Numbered from the stretch's first letter, positions 46,336-55,724 are shown. The stretch is DNA of 64,000 bases from an uncultured Dehalococcoidia bacterium (GCA_951812795.1 OX638325.1:2070277-2134276), one strand, 5' to 3'. Program-made: numbers and translations. The notes: generated by a model not told the origin, from the letters alone.

Positions 46336-47406
46336 TCACTCCTGCGCCCGTGTCAACGCCGCAACCGAGTCGTCGACGTGCGACGGTGATCCCACCAAGA
46401 TCAGCACATCGCCCGGCTCCAGAATAAGGTCGTCGTGCGCATCTACGATCTCTGATGTTGCACGCCGTCTAATGGCGAGCACGTCCGCTGTACCCGTCGA
46501 TAACACGCCCGAGGCGCCGATGGCCTTATCCGCAAATGGCCCGCCTTCGACGACACCCACCTCACCCGTCGCGACAGGCAATCGACGCCCTTCAACCTCG
46601 ATCGCCGATTCGACCATCTCCCTGGATCCGATCCCACCCAAAATCTCATCCAGCATCCGCCGCGCGGCAATGTCATGCATCGAAACCACCTTCGTGGCAC
46701 CTGCGCGCAGTAACTTAGGAGCCGAGTCCGGCAACGTCGCACGTGCAACAATGGTCAGATCCGGTGCCATCACACGAGCCGTCAACACCGTCATCAACGT
46801 CACCGAATCCGGAGAGGCCGCACAAACCAGACTCGCCGCTTTCGCAATCCCGGCCTGTTCCAACACCTCGTCCTGCCCAGCGTCCCCGTGGATCGCGGTG
46901 CAACCATCCTCAGATGCGTCGCGGACCAACGAAGCGTCGGTTTCGATGACCACAACCCGCGCTCCCTGCACCGACCGCAACTGAGCCGCGACCGCCGAAC
47001 CAGTATTGCCGTACCCGACAACGATATGATGCCCGCGCAACCGACGCAGCATCGCCACGGTTCCGCGTTGCCTCAGATTCGATACCAGCTGTCCAGAAAT
47101 CAATTGCTCCCCCAACGTCGCAAACGTGTAAGCAAACGCTCCGACTCCGGTAATGATTATCACCATCGAAAAAACCCGACCCAACTCGCTCAGCGGCCTT
47201 ACTTCCTCGAACCCAACCGTCGACATCGTGATCACCGACATATACGCCGCATCCATCCACGACCAATCCTCTTCGATCACCTTGAAACCAACTACCGCGA
47301 TCGCCAACACCGTCAGCAACGCCGCAACTCCTCGCGCCAAATCAAACCGACGCCGACGTATCAATCGGCGCGACTCCGATGGCGCTGTTACTACTAGCGG
47401 CGGCAT
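46336..47406 (-). CDS. Two-helix potassium channel with RCK (TrkA-N/TrkA-C) domains
   Basis: 356 residues. N-terminal pore module: helix LLTVLAIAVVGFKVIE, pore loop AAYMSVITMSTVGFEEVRPL with filter TVGF, then helix VFSMVIIITGVGAFAYTFAT. It is followed by a TrkA-N Rossmann domain (HHIVVGYGNTGSAVAAQL, VVVIETD) and a TrkA-C domain (about 270-356). The layout is that of Kch/MthK-like channels, gated by ligand binding to the RCK ring. The filter reads TVGF-EE where TVGYGD is classical; this variation is seen in related channels. It converges on the yjhG-type gene and lies downstream of purK on the same strand. Confidence 0.88.
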   Translation of the reverse strand: MPPLVVTAPSESRRLIRRRRFDLARGVAALLTVLAIAVVGFKVIEEDWSWMDAAYMSVITMSTVGFEEVRPLSELGRVFSMVIIITGVGAFAYTFATLGEQLISGQLVSNLRQRGTVAMLRRLRGHHIVVGYGNTGSAVAAQLRSVQGARVVVIETDASLVRDASEDGCTAIHGDAGQDEVLEQAGIAKAASLVCAASPDSVTLMTVLTARVMAPDLTIVARATLPDSAPKLLRAGATKVVSMHDIAARRMLDEILGGIGSREMVESAIEVEGRRLPVATGEVGVVEGGPFADKAIGASGVLSTGTADVLAIRRRATSEIVDAHDDLILEPGDVLILVGSPSHVDDSVAALTRAQE

Positions 47407-47416
47407 CTCTCAAACC

Positions 47417-48571
47417 TCAAGCGTCAACGCGACGCATCGACGCCTCACGGGCCGCAATCGCGATCGTTAACGCCTCTTCAACCGTCTCCCCCGTCACCGT
47501 AATATGCCCCATCTTACGACCAACCCGATAACCCGACTTGCCGTAAAGATGCAGATGCGTCCGCGCCATCCCAAGTACCGATCCCCAATCCGGATCACCG
47601 CCTGCCGCCTCCCAGACATCGCCCAGAAGATTCACCATTACCGTCGGCGACCGCAATCCAACGTCACCCATCGGCATCCCGACCATGATGCGAGCCAACT
47701 GCTCAAACTGTGATGTCACGCAGCCCTCAATCGTCCAATGCCCCGAATTATGCGGACGCGGCGCCAACTCATTCACCAAAACCTCACCATCCCGCGTCAC
47801 AAACATCTCCACCGCGACCAACCCAACAACATCCAACCCCTTAGCCACACTCATCGCCACCCGTTCAGCCGCAACCCTTACCGCATCTGAACACCGCGCC
47901 GGCACGACCGAAACGTCCAAAATCCCGTCAACATGCACATTCTCAGTCACCGGAAACGCCCGCATTTCGCCTTCAAGACTCCTAGCGCATACTACCGAAA
48001 CCTCCATCGCAAAATCGACAAGACTTTCAACGATCACCGGCGCGTCAACGCTCCCGTCCAACGCATCGAATGCACTTGCAACCTCAGCAGTGTTGCGGAC
48101 CACCCGCTGCCCCTTACCGTCATAACCCCATCGCACCGTCTTCATCATCACCGGCAAACCAATGTCGTTAACCGCCGCTACCGTCTCCTCAACACTCCGG
48201 ACGATTCGATACTCAGGAACCGGAATTCCCAAACCCGACAACGTGTCCTTCTCAATCTCCCGGTCTTGACAGACCCGCAACACCGACGGTGATGGATACA
48301 CCGGATTCAACTCCGAAATCACCTCAATCGCCGTCGCATCCACATTCTCGAACTCGTACGTAACCACATCCGACCGCTCCGCCAACTCCCGCGCCGCATC
48401 CAGATCGTCATACGCCGCCGCGATGTGATGGTCCGTAACCTGCGCAGCCGGGCAATCGCTCCCCGGATCCAACGAAACGGAACGATAACCCATGGCACGC
48501 GCCGCCATGGCCAACATCCGACCCAACTGTCCACCGCCGAATATCCCGATCGTGGAGTTAGGAGACATCAT
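47417..48571 (-). CDS. purK: N5-carboxyaminoimidazole ribonucleotide synthase
   Basis: ATP-grasp enzyme of purine synthesis that carboxylates aminoimidazole ribonucleotide using bicarbonate and ATP. 384 residues with the N-terminal IGIFGGGQLGRMLAMAA, FENVDATAIEVI, the ATP-grasp GLPVMMKTVRWGYDGKGQ, NELAPRPHNSGHWTIEGC and KMGHITVTGETVEEAL. All are standard for PurK. purE lies 137 bp upstream on the same strand, so the product passes to the next enzyme encoded alongside. The K+ channel gene follows after 10 bp and may be read from the same transcript. Confidence 0.95.
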   Translation of the reverse strand: MMSPNSTIGIFGGGQLGRMLAMAARAMGYRSVSLDPGSDCPAAQVTDHHIAAAYDDLDAARELAERSDVVTYEFENVDATAIEVISELNPVYPSPSVLRVCQDREIEKDTLSGLGIPVPEYRIVRSVEETVAAVNDIGLPVMMKTVRWGYDGKGQRVVRNTAEVASAFDALDGSVDAPVIVESLVDFAMEVSVVCARSLEGEMRAFPVTENVHVDGILDVSVVPARCSDAVRVAAERVAMSVAKGLDVVGLVAVEMFVTRDGEVLVNELAPRPHNSGHWTIEGCVTSQFEQLARIMVGMPMGDVGLRSPTVMVNLLGDVWEAAGGDPDWGSVLGMARTHLHLYGKSGYRVGRKMGHITVTGETVEEALTIAIAAREASMRRVDA

Positions 48572-48708
48572 GTGGAACCGTCTTCATCGGGTGCTGTGCG
48601 CAACTACCGTCATTTCGGCAAAAGCCGGCGCTTAAGCGGACGGAACGTCCATCCAGCGGTGCGGGGCAACGAAATGCAAGGCGAAAGGCCATATCTCAAC
48701 CCCTCACC

Positions 48709-49233
48709 TCACTCACCCAAGTCATCCTCACTAACATACGTCCCCGCCAAAACCTCCGCGGTCGCGTCTGCCCGACGCTCCTCCAACCGCGCCTGCACAT
48801 CTCCGTCATGCGTCCCAATGATCTGTGCCGCCAGCAACCCGGCATTGACTGCGCCGGAACGTCCAATTGCCACTGTGGCCACTGGCACTCCACGCGGCAT
48901 CTGCACGATCGAAAGCAATGAATCCAACCCGCTCAATGCACTACTCTCCACGGGCACCCCGATCACCGGCAAAACCGTATTCGCCGCCACCATCCCCGGC
49001 AGATGCGCCGCACCGCCCGCGCCCGCGATGATCACCTTCAGCCCACGCGCCTTCGCATCCTTCGCAAACTCCGCCATCAAATCCGGTGTCCGATGTGCCG
49101 AAACAACCCGAACCTCATGCGCAACACCCAACTCGCCCAAAACCTCCGCCGCATGACGCATCGTCGGCAAGTCCGACCGACTGCCCATAATCACCGAAAC
49201 CAATGGCCCATTTGCGTTCATGCTCATGCTCAT
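48709..49233 (-). CDS. purE: N5-carboxyaminoimidazole ribonucleotide mutase
   Basis: Class I PurE, 174 residues, rearranging N5-CAIR to CAIR. Motifs: [43 protein letters not shown] and [10 protein letters not shown]. The frame stays open for 49 codons upstream, but those residues are unlike PurE, and AGGA lies 8 nt before ATG 49233. The start region has three MS repeats (MSMSMN), so initiation could occur at any of three Met codons. It is followed by purK in the same direction. Confidence 0.93.
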   Translation of the reverse strand: MSMSMNANGPLVSVIMGSRSDLPTMRHAAEVLGELGVAHEVRVVSAHRTPDLMAEFAKDAKARGLKVIIAGAGGAAHLPGMVAANTVLPVIGVPVESSALSGLDSLLSIVQMPRGVPVATVAIGRSGAVNAGLLAAQIIGTHDGDVQARLEERRADATAEVLAGTYVSEDDLGE

Positions 49234-49436
49234 GCTGAAAATCCTAACGCAAACATCGACGAACCAACGTCTCCTTCGCTTGGCGAAACGGACACAACGT
49301 AGCGGAAGGTTTAAAACACGTCCCTGGGAACACAGCGAAGGGGAGGCGTGCGAAGCACGCAGAGGATGACCGAAAATCACAGCCTATCAGCGTAATCCGC
49401 GTAATCCGCGGTTCAGACATCCATTCACCCCATATC

Positions 49437-49515
49437 ACCCTCTCCCCCATGGGATAGCGCAACGCGCCAGTCCCCTCTCCCGCTCGGCGGGAGAGGGTTA
49501 GGGTGAGGGCTCCCG
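49437..49515. repeat. CCCTCTCCC-type palindromic repeat
   Basis: CACCCTCTCCCCCATGGGAT, then CCCCTCTCCCGCTCGGCGGG and AGAGGGTTAGGGTGAGGG. It lies in the 344-bp gap between purE and the PIG-L gene. The rest of 49234-49577 shows no gene or other recognisable signal. Confidence 0.7.
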
Positions 49516-49577
49516 CCAAAAATTAACATTGAACCAAACGACCAATCGAATCCGGTATTTTCCGATCAGTTGAACTC

Positions 49578-50369
49578 ATGACCACCGAATCCCAACCCGT
49601 CCCGCCCGAGCAAGAAGAGCATTCCCGTGCGATGGTCGTCTTTGCGCACCCCGACGATGCCGATTGGGGATGTTCGGGCACTGTAGCAAAGTGGTGTCGA
49701 CTCGGATGGGAAGTCGTCTACGTGATGTGCACGGATGGATCAAAGGGGACTGAGGATCGATCACTTACGGCCACTCAACTCAGCCAGATTCGTAAACAGG
49801 AACAGACCGATGCGGGACGTGTCCTCGGCCTGAAATCGATCGAGTTCCTCGACTTCCCCGATGGCTACCTCGAACCGACCATCACGCTGCGTCGTGAAAT
49901 CGTCCGGGTGATCCGGAAACACCGACCGCACATCCTCATCACGACAAACCCGACCCGCGACCTCTCGCACTCCAACTATATCGGCCATCCCGATCACTTC
50001 GCCGCCGGCGAGGCCGCGCTCTCCGCCGTTTTCCCTTCAGCCCGCGATCACCTGTGGGACGAAAGCCTTTTAGCGCAGGGACTCGACTCCTGGAAGGTCC
50101 ACGAAGTCTGGGTGATGATGTTCGGTGAAGGCAGTTCTCATTGGAACGCCTTGGAAGAGGAAGACGTCGAAAAAGCGATCGGCGCAATCAAGTCTCACGC
50201 CAGCCAGCTCGACGAGCCCGAAAACGTCGACAAGTGGATGCGACGGTGGCGTTCCGAAAACGGCAAAAACATCGACGCCCCGTTCGCCGAAGGCTTCAAA
50301 CGTTTCCAACTCGTTCCCGGTTTCACCCCCGAAGACGACGAGAATCAGGACGACGAAGACTCCGATTAG
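49578..50369 (+). CDS. PIG-L/LmbE-family N-deacetylase
   Basis: Zinc-dependent deacetylase family acting on N-acetylglucosaminyl compounds (for example mycothiol or bacillithiol precursors, GPI precursors). 263 residues. The zinc site AHPDDADWGCSGT near residue 23 and the distal GHPDHFAAGEAA near 140 are present. The family core is followed by a C-terminal ~50 residues rich in Asp and Glu (PEDDENQDDEDSD). The substrate cannot be told from the sequence. A possible small gene follows after 27 bp. Confidence 0.88.
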   Translation: MTTESQPVPPEQEEHSRAMVVFAHPDDADWGCSGTVAKWCRLGWEVVYVMCTDGSKGTEDRSLTATQLSQIRKQEQTDAGRVLGLKSIEFLDFPDGYLEPTITLRREIVRVIRKHRPHILITTNPTRDLSHSNYIGHPDHFAAGEAALSAVFPSARDHLWDESLLAQGLDSWKVHEVWVMMFGEGSSHWNALEEEDVEKAIGAIKSHASQLDEPENVDKWMRRWRSENGKNIDAPFAEGFKRFQLVPGFTPEDDENQDDEDSD

Positions 50370-50396
50370 AGCGCTAGAACCTGCTATAACCAACTC

Positions 50397-50612
50397 ATGC
50401 CGAGCGAGCCAAAACAAGATCCCACAGCTGATCGACTCCCGCCAGCGTCCCAAAGCAACCGGGCTCGACAGACTCGCTCGCGCAAAAACATCACGCACCC
50501 CATCACCTTTGAAGACGAAGACCTAGAGAAAAACTACAACCGCAAACGAAACATCGCCCAACGGGACCGAAAATCACCCCAACGCAAATCCGAACTCCGC
50601 CGCCTACATTAG
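50397..50612 (+). CDS. Possible small basic protein, unrecognised
   Basis: 71 residues, very rich in Arg, Lys, Asp, Glu and Pro (SRKNITHPITFEDEDLEKNY, then several Arg/Lys pairs). It starts 27 bp after the PIG-L stop with no clear ribosome-binding site and ends 12 bp before the convergent amidohydrolase stop. Position and the lack of an overlapping gene favour it being real; composition alone cannot decide. No function proposed. Confidence 0.4.
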   Translation: MPSEPKQDPTADRLPPASQSNRARQTRSRKNITHPITFEDEDLEKNYNRKRNIAQRDRKSPQRKSELRRLH

Positions 50613-50624
50613 CCAAGCAGGCGA

Positions 50625-51470
50625 TCAGAACCCATAAATCCTTTTCGCATTCTCCCCGAGCAACTTCCCGCGCTCCTCGTCTGTCAACCAATCGAACCCC
50701 TGGCGCACCAGTCGCAACTCCTCCGCCAGCGAAATCCAACCATTCTTCTCCCTCAGGTACCCCGGATACCCGGTCCCCCAAATACACCGTTCAATCCCAA
50801 ACGCATCAATCGCCATCATCACCACGCCATGCATGTCACCAAACGGATAACTCTTCACTGATCGATTGTGCACATCCGAGATCGTCATCACCACATTCGG
50901 AAACCGAGCCAGCTCCAAAACCGGTAGATATGCCGACCAGCCATCGCCCGCCATCCAAGGCTCCGGATACATCATGTGGTCGATGATCCAAGTAATCTCT
51001 GGATACAACGGCACAACCCGCGCCATCTGACCCACATTCCCAACCCGATTGTGAACCTTCACGATCCCACCGCGCTCCTCAATCGCCCGAAACATCGCAC
51101 CATTTCGAGCCGGGTCCAACACCACATCATCCGGATAATAATCCGGGTGAAAACGGAATCCCGAAACTCCAAACTCATCTATCCACCGAGCCGCAACCGA
51201 AGCATTCTGCGGATCCATCGGGTCTACAAGACCTATTGATCGAAACCGACTCCGATCCGAATTCGTCGATTCCGCGACATAGGTATTGTCCCAAGTTGAG
51301 CCGCTCGACTGAACCAACACCGCCGCATCAACACCGTTTTCATCCATGTCCTCCACCAACAACCCCGTCGGACCAGCCTCTTCCGTAACCGCAGTCCAGC
51401 TCGGAGCCGTCGGGCCAACCGGTGCTATCGGAGGCAACTCCCAAACATGTACATGACAATCGATGATCAT
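50625..51470 (-). CDS. Amidohydrolase family protein (amidohydrolase-2/ACMSD-like)
   Basis: TIM-barrel metal-dependent hydrolase or decarboxylase, 281 residues. N-terminal metal motif IIDCHVHVWE; GFRFHPDYYPDD mid-protein; WIIDHMMYPEP near residue 165, with a conserved His; ERCIWGTGYPGYLREKNG near 245, where most relatives have SD/TD in place of GTGYP; and the closing LLGENAKRIYGF typical of the family. ATG 51470 is preferred, with GAGGGAG 6 nt upstream. Members include lactonases, decarboxylases and hydrolases of aromatic or sugar-acid intermediates; which one applies is unknown. Confidence 0.85.
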   Translation of the reverse strand: MIIDCHVHVWELPPIAPVGPTAPSWTAVTEEAGPTGLLVEDMDENGVDAAVLVQSSGSTWDNTYVAESTNSDRSRFRSIGLVDPMDPQNASVAARWIDEFGVSGFRFHPDYYPDDVVLDPARNGAMFRAIEERGGIVKVHNRVGNVGQMARVVPLYPEITWIIDHMMYPEPWMAGDGWSAYLPVLELARFPNVVMTISDVHNRSVKSYPFGDMHGVVMMAIDAFGIERCIWGTGYPGYLREKNGWISLAEELRLVRQGFDWLTDEERGKLLGENAKRIYGF

Positions 51471-51509
51471 TTCTAACTCCCTCAACTATTTCGTTACGAA
51501 CCAGAAATC

Positions 51510-52457
51510 TCACTTGCCGCCCAACCGAGCACCAATAAGATTCGGCCGCCCAACAACAAATTCATCAATCGACATTGCCCGCTTCCCGGCCGCTTGCACC
51601 TCGACCAAACGAATCGCCCCACCATCGCCCGCACCCACGCAAACACTCTGACCGTCGCACCGAAACACAACCCCCGGATCGATACCGGCTGGGACCCGCT
51701 CCTGGACTACCAACTCAACATCGATCAGCTTCAGCAACTCCCCATCCCACAACGTGCTTGTCCCGGGCCACGGGTGGAAAGCCCGGTTCATCCTCACAAT
51801 CCGTTCCGCCGCCGCATCCCAATCGACAACTCCATCCTCCTTACGGATCAAACGCGTCACCGTCGCACCCGCTTCATCCTGTGGTTGGGGTAACAACCCA
51901 CCAGAGGCCAAATCATCGAGCACATTGGGAAGCATCCCAGCCCCGACCTCGAAAAGATGGTCGGTCAAACTATCGACGCGACTTTCCAACGTTATCTCGA
52001 CTGGCGCAGATTGCGAGAGAACTGGCCCCGTGTCCATCCCTTCATCCAACAACATCAGCGAAACTCCCGTGAACGCGTCACCTTCGAGAATCGCGGTGCT
52101 GACTGGACTCGGCCCCCGATGCCTCGGCAACAATGATGGGTGGATATTGACCGCGCCGAGTTGCGTAGCCGACAGAATCTCACCAGGGATCAACCGCCCA
52201 TACGCTACGACGACAACGACATCCGCATTGGCCGATCTTACCGCCGCTATTGCCGCGGCGTCCAACCGATTTGGAGTGATCGTCGGAATACCGATTTCTT
52301 CGGCGAATTTCGCGACGGGGCTAGACATCGCAATTCTGCCGCGACCCGCGCGTCTCGTTGGTCGCGTGCAGATCAATGGCACCTCGAAATTCGCGTCGAG
52401 AAGGGCGCGAATTGAAGCAATCGCGGAGTTTGGCGTACCGAAAAATACTGTTCTCAT
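51510..52457 (-). CDS. fmt: Methionyl-tRNA formyltransferase
   Basis: Formylates initiator Met-tRNA using 10-formyl-tetrahydrofolate. 315 residues: N-terminal MRTVFFGTPNSAIASIRALL, the formyl-transfer core AVNIHPSLLPRHRGPSPVST, with the Asn/His pair, followed by LMLLDEGMDTGPVL, and a C-terminal OB-like domain (about 205-315) with FHPWPGTST. Start ATG 52457 has no obvious Shine-Dalgarno sequence. The usual partner def is not adjacent. It is divergent from dnaA across 368 bp. Confidence 0.95.
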   Translation of the reverse strand: MRTVFFGTPNSAIASIRALLDANFEVPLICTRPTRRAGRGRIAMSSPVAKFAEEIGIPTITPNRLDAAAIAAVRSANADVVVVVAYGRLIPGEILSATQLGAVNIHPSLLPRHRGPSPVSTAILEGDAFTGVSLMLLDEGMDTGPVLSQSAPVEITLESRVDSLTDHLFEVGAGMLPNVLDDLASGGLLPQPQDEAGATVTRLIRKEDGVVDWDAAAERIVRMNRAFHPWPGTSTLWDGELLKLIDVELVVQERVPAGIDPGVVFRCDGQSVCVGAGDGGAIRLVEVQAAGKRAMSIDEFVVGRPNLIGARLGGK

Positions 52458-52825
52458 CTAGTCACATTTTCGCACAATTTTGACATCATACCGATTGGCG
52501 ATGCCTTAGTCGGGTAACGAAATCGAAGTTAGTGCGACAACGGTGGGTACGATGCGGTTTTCACTAGCCACAGAGCTTGCCAAACAGACACTGAATCGAT
52601 ACTTTGGACGCGTGTTCAAACGGGAAATTTCGGTTCAAAAACACCCGAAAATACGCCCTTTTCGCGTTGCCAGTTTTGACGAAACTCGATATGTTAAATG
52701 AAGTTGACTTTGTTTTCGGGCTCTGAGGAGGCGGCCCGAGAGCCAGACAAAAAGTAACTTGCGCGAAGCTGTACCCACGTCTTTGCGCGCCGTCGATTCT
52801 TTGTTCGTACCCGAAAGGATGATGT
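52458..52825. other. 368-bp intergenic region upstream of the dnaA-like gene
   Basis: No gene. No TTATCCACA-type DnaA box or AT-rich cluster of the usual oriC kind is visible on either strand. A GGGCTCT ... AGAGCC inverted repeat lies near 52719-52744. A TTGAC near 52676 has no good -10 at the right distance. AAAGGA at 52814-52819 is the dnaA ribosome-binding site. Confidence 0.5.
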
Positions 52826-54277
52826 GTGCCTGACGCCCTTTCAGAAACCAACGCATGCGCGTTGCAGAGACGCTGGAAAACCGTACTCGGGATGGTCGAG
52901 ATCCAGCTCGGCAATCAAGCCGACTTCAATGCATACCTAGCAAATACTCAAGCGACATCCGTCGCCGATGGCGTGTTGCACGTCACCGTTAAAAACGGCT
53001 TCATCGCCGCGTGGATCCGGCAACGTGTCATGCGAAGCCTGCGGCGCTTCACGGCCCAAGTTTTCGGTCAGGATATCAAGATCGAACTCGAAACGATGGC
53101 GTACACCAGCAGCGACGTATTGGTCCGTGAAGGACTTGCTGGCGACTATACGCAATGGAGGGATGTTCGAATGCGACAGCAGCGCGCGAACATGGCCCGT
53201 GAGAACGCGGTCGCCTTCCCAACAATCCCGAGCAGCACGTTCGAACGGTTCGAGAGCTCCGATTGCAATGCCCAAGCGATGAGCGCTTCCCAGAAGGTCG
53301 TCGAAAACCCTGGCACAGAGTTCAATCCGCTCACCATCACGGCTGAGACCGGACAAGGCAAAACCCACCTGCTCAACGCAATCGCTAACCAGATGCGTCA
53401 GAAAAATCTCAACGTCGTCTGCTTGACGGGTGAAGAGTTCGTGGACAACTATGTCAAATCGTCACGCGCCGGAAACGTCGACTTAGTGCGCGGTCGTTAC
53501 CGAGGTGTTGACGCACTCCTGGTGGACGGCATCGAAAGGTTGATCGGCAAAGAGAAGACTCAGTCGTTCTTCCTCAACATCGTTGAACACCTCATTTCGA
53601 ATCAGAAGCAACTAGTCTTCACGTTCAATAGCTCCTATCCCATGCTTGACCTCGGCGAAGAGATTACGTCGCGCTTGGCCGGCGGACTAGAGATTGCGAT
53701 CGAACCACCTGATTTCAAGCTAAAGCGATCCCTTCTGCACCGGTACGCGAACGAGAGGCACCTAGATTTGGCAGCCGAAGCGTTGGACTATCTGTCAAAT
53801 CGAGTAGCCAGAAACGTCCGGGAGATCATCGGCGGTATCGCTCGTGTCGACGCGCACCTTAGGTTTTCGAATCCTGCTCAATCGTCAACCATCGCTTCTC
53901 GAGCGGCTACAGTATCCACTGTAAACCTCGCGGTCGCAATCGACGCGGTACGCGACCGGGTCAGTGCGCCAGAGCCAACCATGATGGCGCCAGAAGCCGT
54001 TCTCGATGCGGTGGCTAGAGTGTTCACGATTGACGTTGAGGAACTGCGTCGGCCTGGCAGAGGCAACAGATCAGTAAACGCCGCGCGAGATTTGGCCATC
54101 TACATGCTGCGCGAGAAGTGTGGTCTCACAAGCTCCGAGACCGGCAACTTAATCGGCGGTCGGCCACATTCGACGGTACTGGCGGCGCTTGCCAGATACT
54201 CGGAACGTCGCCAATCCGACGCGCAACTCGGTGAAGCGGAACGGCGCGTCGAGCGAATGCTGCGTCAACCGTCGTGA
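52826..54277 (+). CDS. dnaA: Divergent DnaA replication initiator-like protein
   Basis: All four DnaA domains are recognisable in 483 residues: domain I (WKTVLGMVEIQLGNQADFNA), linker, AAA+ domain (from NPLTITAETGQGKTHLLNAI) and domain IV with the DnaA signature (GGRPHSTVLAALARY). Key residues depart from the family: the P-loop reads A173-E-T-G-Q-G-K-T where GGVGLGKT is usual, and Walker B is LLVDGIE with G235 in place of the catalytic acid of DDIQ. The sensor-1 region is TFNSSY rather than SSDRPP. GTG 52826 follows AAAGGA by 6 nt. It should bind ATP (K179, T180) and DNA but may not hydrolyse ATP. It could be the initiator or a paralogue. Confidence 0.85.
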   Translation: MPDALSETNACALQRRWKTVLGMVEIQLGNQADFNAYLANTQATSVADGVLHVTVKNGFIAAWIRQRVMRSLRRFTAQVFGQDIKIELETMAYTSSDVLVREGLAGDYTQWRDVRMRQQRANMARENAVAFPTIPSSTFERFESSDCNAQAMSASQKVVENPGTEFNPLTITAETGQGKTHLLNAIANQMRQKNLNVVCLTGEEFVDNYVKSSRAGNVDLVRGRYRGVDALLVDGIERLIGKEKTQSFFLNIVEHLISNQKQLVFTFNSSYPMLDLGEEITSRLAGGLEIAIEPPDFKLKRSLLHRYANERHLDLAAEALDYLSNRVARNVREIIGGIARVDAHLRFSNPAQSSTIASRAATVSTVNLAVAIDAVRDRVSAPEPTMMAPEAVLDAVARVFTIDVEELRRPGRGNRSVNAARDLAIYMLREKCGLTSSETGNLIGGRPHSTVLAALARYSERRQSDAQLGEAERRVERMLRQPS

Positions 54278-54286
54278 ATCGACGCT

Positions 54287-54853
54287 TTATCCGACTGACT
54301 CAGGTGCCTGAAAAAACTGTTGACGATACCACCGGAGCTCATCAATGCTCTCGAGCACATCGTCGAGGGCGCGATGTGATTTTGCCTTCGGCGGCGGTTC
54401 TTCGGCGTCGGGATGCCACCGGCCGATCAGTTCTTTGATGGAACTGACATCGATCACGCGATAGTGGAGATACGATTCCAACTTCGGCATCTCGCGCTTC
54501 AAAAACAATCTGTCGACCCATATCGAGTTTCCGCACAGCGGCGCTTCCCATTTGCCGACCCACTCTTGCACGAATTCCAGCGTTCGGGTCTCCGCCTCAT
54601 TGATCCCGATCTTCGAAGCCCTCACCTTGTCCATGAGTCCTGAATCAGTATGTTGACGGGTCGACCAAGGGTCGATATTGTTGAGGTCATCCACCGAGCG
54701 ATTGATCGCGATGTCCGGTCCCTCCGCCAAGATCTCAAGGTTCGAATCGGTGACTACGGTGGCGATCTCGATGATGACGTGTTGTTCCTCTAGACCGGTC
54801 ATCTCGAGGTCGAGCCACACCATTCGCCCTTGGTTTTGTTTATTCGTCGCCAT
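54287..54853 (-). CDS. orn: Oligoribonuclease
   Basis: 3'-5' exoribonuclease that degrades 2-5 nt RNAs (and pGpG). 188 residues of DEDDh fold: MVWLDLEMTGLEEQHVIIEI with the first Asp/Glu pair, SGLMDKVRASKIGINEAE, GNSIWVDRLFLKREMPKLES and KSHRALDDVLESIDELRWYR with the last His/Asp. The frame is open for 85 further codons upstream, but alignment starts at MATNKQNQGRMVWLDLEMTG. It converges on dnaA with a 9-bp gap. Confidence 0.93.
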   Translation of the reverse strand: MATNKQNQGRMVWLDLEMTGLEEQHVIIEIATVVTDSNLEILAEGPDIAINRSVDDLNNIDPWSTRQHTDSGLMDKVRASKIGINEAETRTLEFVQEWVGKWEAPLCGNSIWVDRLFLKREMPKLESYLHYRVIDVSSIKELIGRWHPDAEEPPPKAKSHRALDDVLESIDELRWYRQQFFQAPESVG

Positions 54854-54991
54854 TAATCTCCGAGGATACCAGTGTCGGCGAGTTGGACGACCACCGACAC
54901 CGGCGTGATCACATTGAGCCTGTGCGAGAATCGGCAGACTAGCGGTATTGAATAGATGGCGATGTGCAATCGCTGGAACGAAGTGAAAACC

Positions 54992-55660
54992 ATGACGTTT
55001 TGCGACAGAATCGAAGTGGAATCTTCGGCTCAAAGAGAGGCGATGATGCGTCACCCCTTTGTCCTCGGCATCGGAGACGGTTCGCTCTCCGAAGCGCGTT
55101 TCAAACATTTCATGACTCAGGACTACGTGTATCTGATCGACTACGCCCGATGTTTAGCCATGGGCACGGTGAAGGCGCCAGACCTGGGGACCATGAGTTG
55201 GTTTGCAGGCGCGGTCGATCATATCCTCAACACCGAAATGGAACTTCACCGTTCATATTGCGCCGATCTTGGGATAACCACCAATGAGTTAGAGACAACA
55301 CGACACGCGCCAACGACGTACTCGTACACGAGCTACCTCTTGCGCGTTGCCCAGATAGGAAGTTTTGGAGAACTGATCGCCGCATTGGTGCCTTGTATCT
55401 GGGGCTACTGGAAAGTTGGCGAAATGCTGGCCGACGCGGGTGAGCCACAACATGCCCCACACTACGCCGAGTGGATCCGAATGTATGCCGGCAACGAATC
55501 GCGCACCGTCGCGCTTGAAGCTCGTGCCATCTGCGACCGAGCCGCCGAAGACGCAGGCCAATCGGAACTTGACGCAATGAGCGAGGCTTACGTCACCTGC
55601 ACACGTTACGAACGCGCGTTCTGGCAGATGGCGTGGGACCTCGAGGAATGGCCGGCGTAA
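54992..55660 (+). CDS. tenA: TenA-family aminopyrimidine aminohydrolase (thiaminase II)
   Basis: Helical-bundle enzyme salvaging thiamine pyrimidine degradation products. 222 residues. Family features: HPFVLGIGDGSLSEARFKHF, QDYVYLIDYARCLAMG and AALVPCIWGYWKVGE; the active-site Cys falls at residue 135, as in B. subtilis TenA, placing it in the TenA_C group; the terminal FWQMAWDLEEWPA is also typical. An upstream ATG (54956) is in frame, but similarity begins at MTFCDRIEVES. No TPP riboswitch is visible upstream. It is divergent from orn. Confidence 0.9.
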   Translation: MTFCDRIEVESSAQREAMMRHPFVLGIGDGSLSEARFKHFMTQDYVYLIDYARCLAMGTVKAPDLGTMSWFAGAVDHILNTEMELHRSYCADLGITTNELETTRHAPTTYSYTSYLLRVAQIGSFGELIAALVPCIWGYWKVGEMLADAGEPQHAPHYAEWIRMYAGNESRTVALEARAICDRAAEDAGQSELDAMSEAYVTCTRYERAFWQMAWDLEEWPA

Positions 55661-55724
55661 CGCCTCGTTTCATGGTCAACCAGACCTTCGGTTTATCCGA
55701 AGTCAGCGAACCATCACCAACCGC

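Noticed and set aside
49381..49436. Possible tRNA or small RNA between purE and the PIG-L gene
   Set aside because: No cloverleaf, T-loop (GGTTCGAATCC-type) or stable structure apart from the REP-like repeat.
52458..52825. Chromosomal replication origin upstream of dnaA
   Set aside because: No DnaA boxes or AT-rich unwinding stretch could be found; GC-skew over the whole chromosome would be needed.
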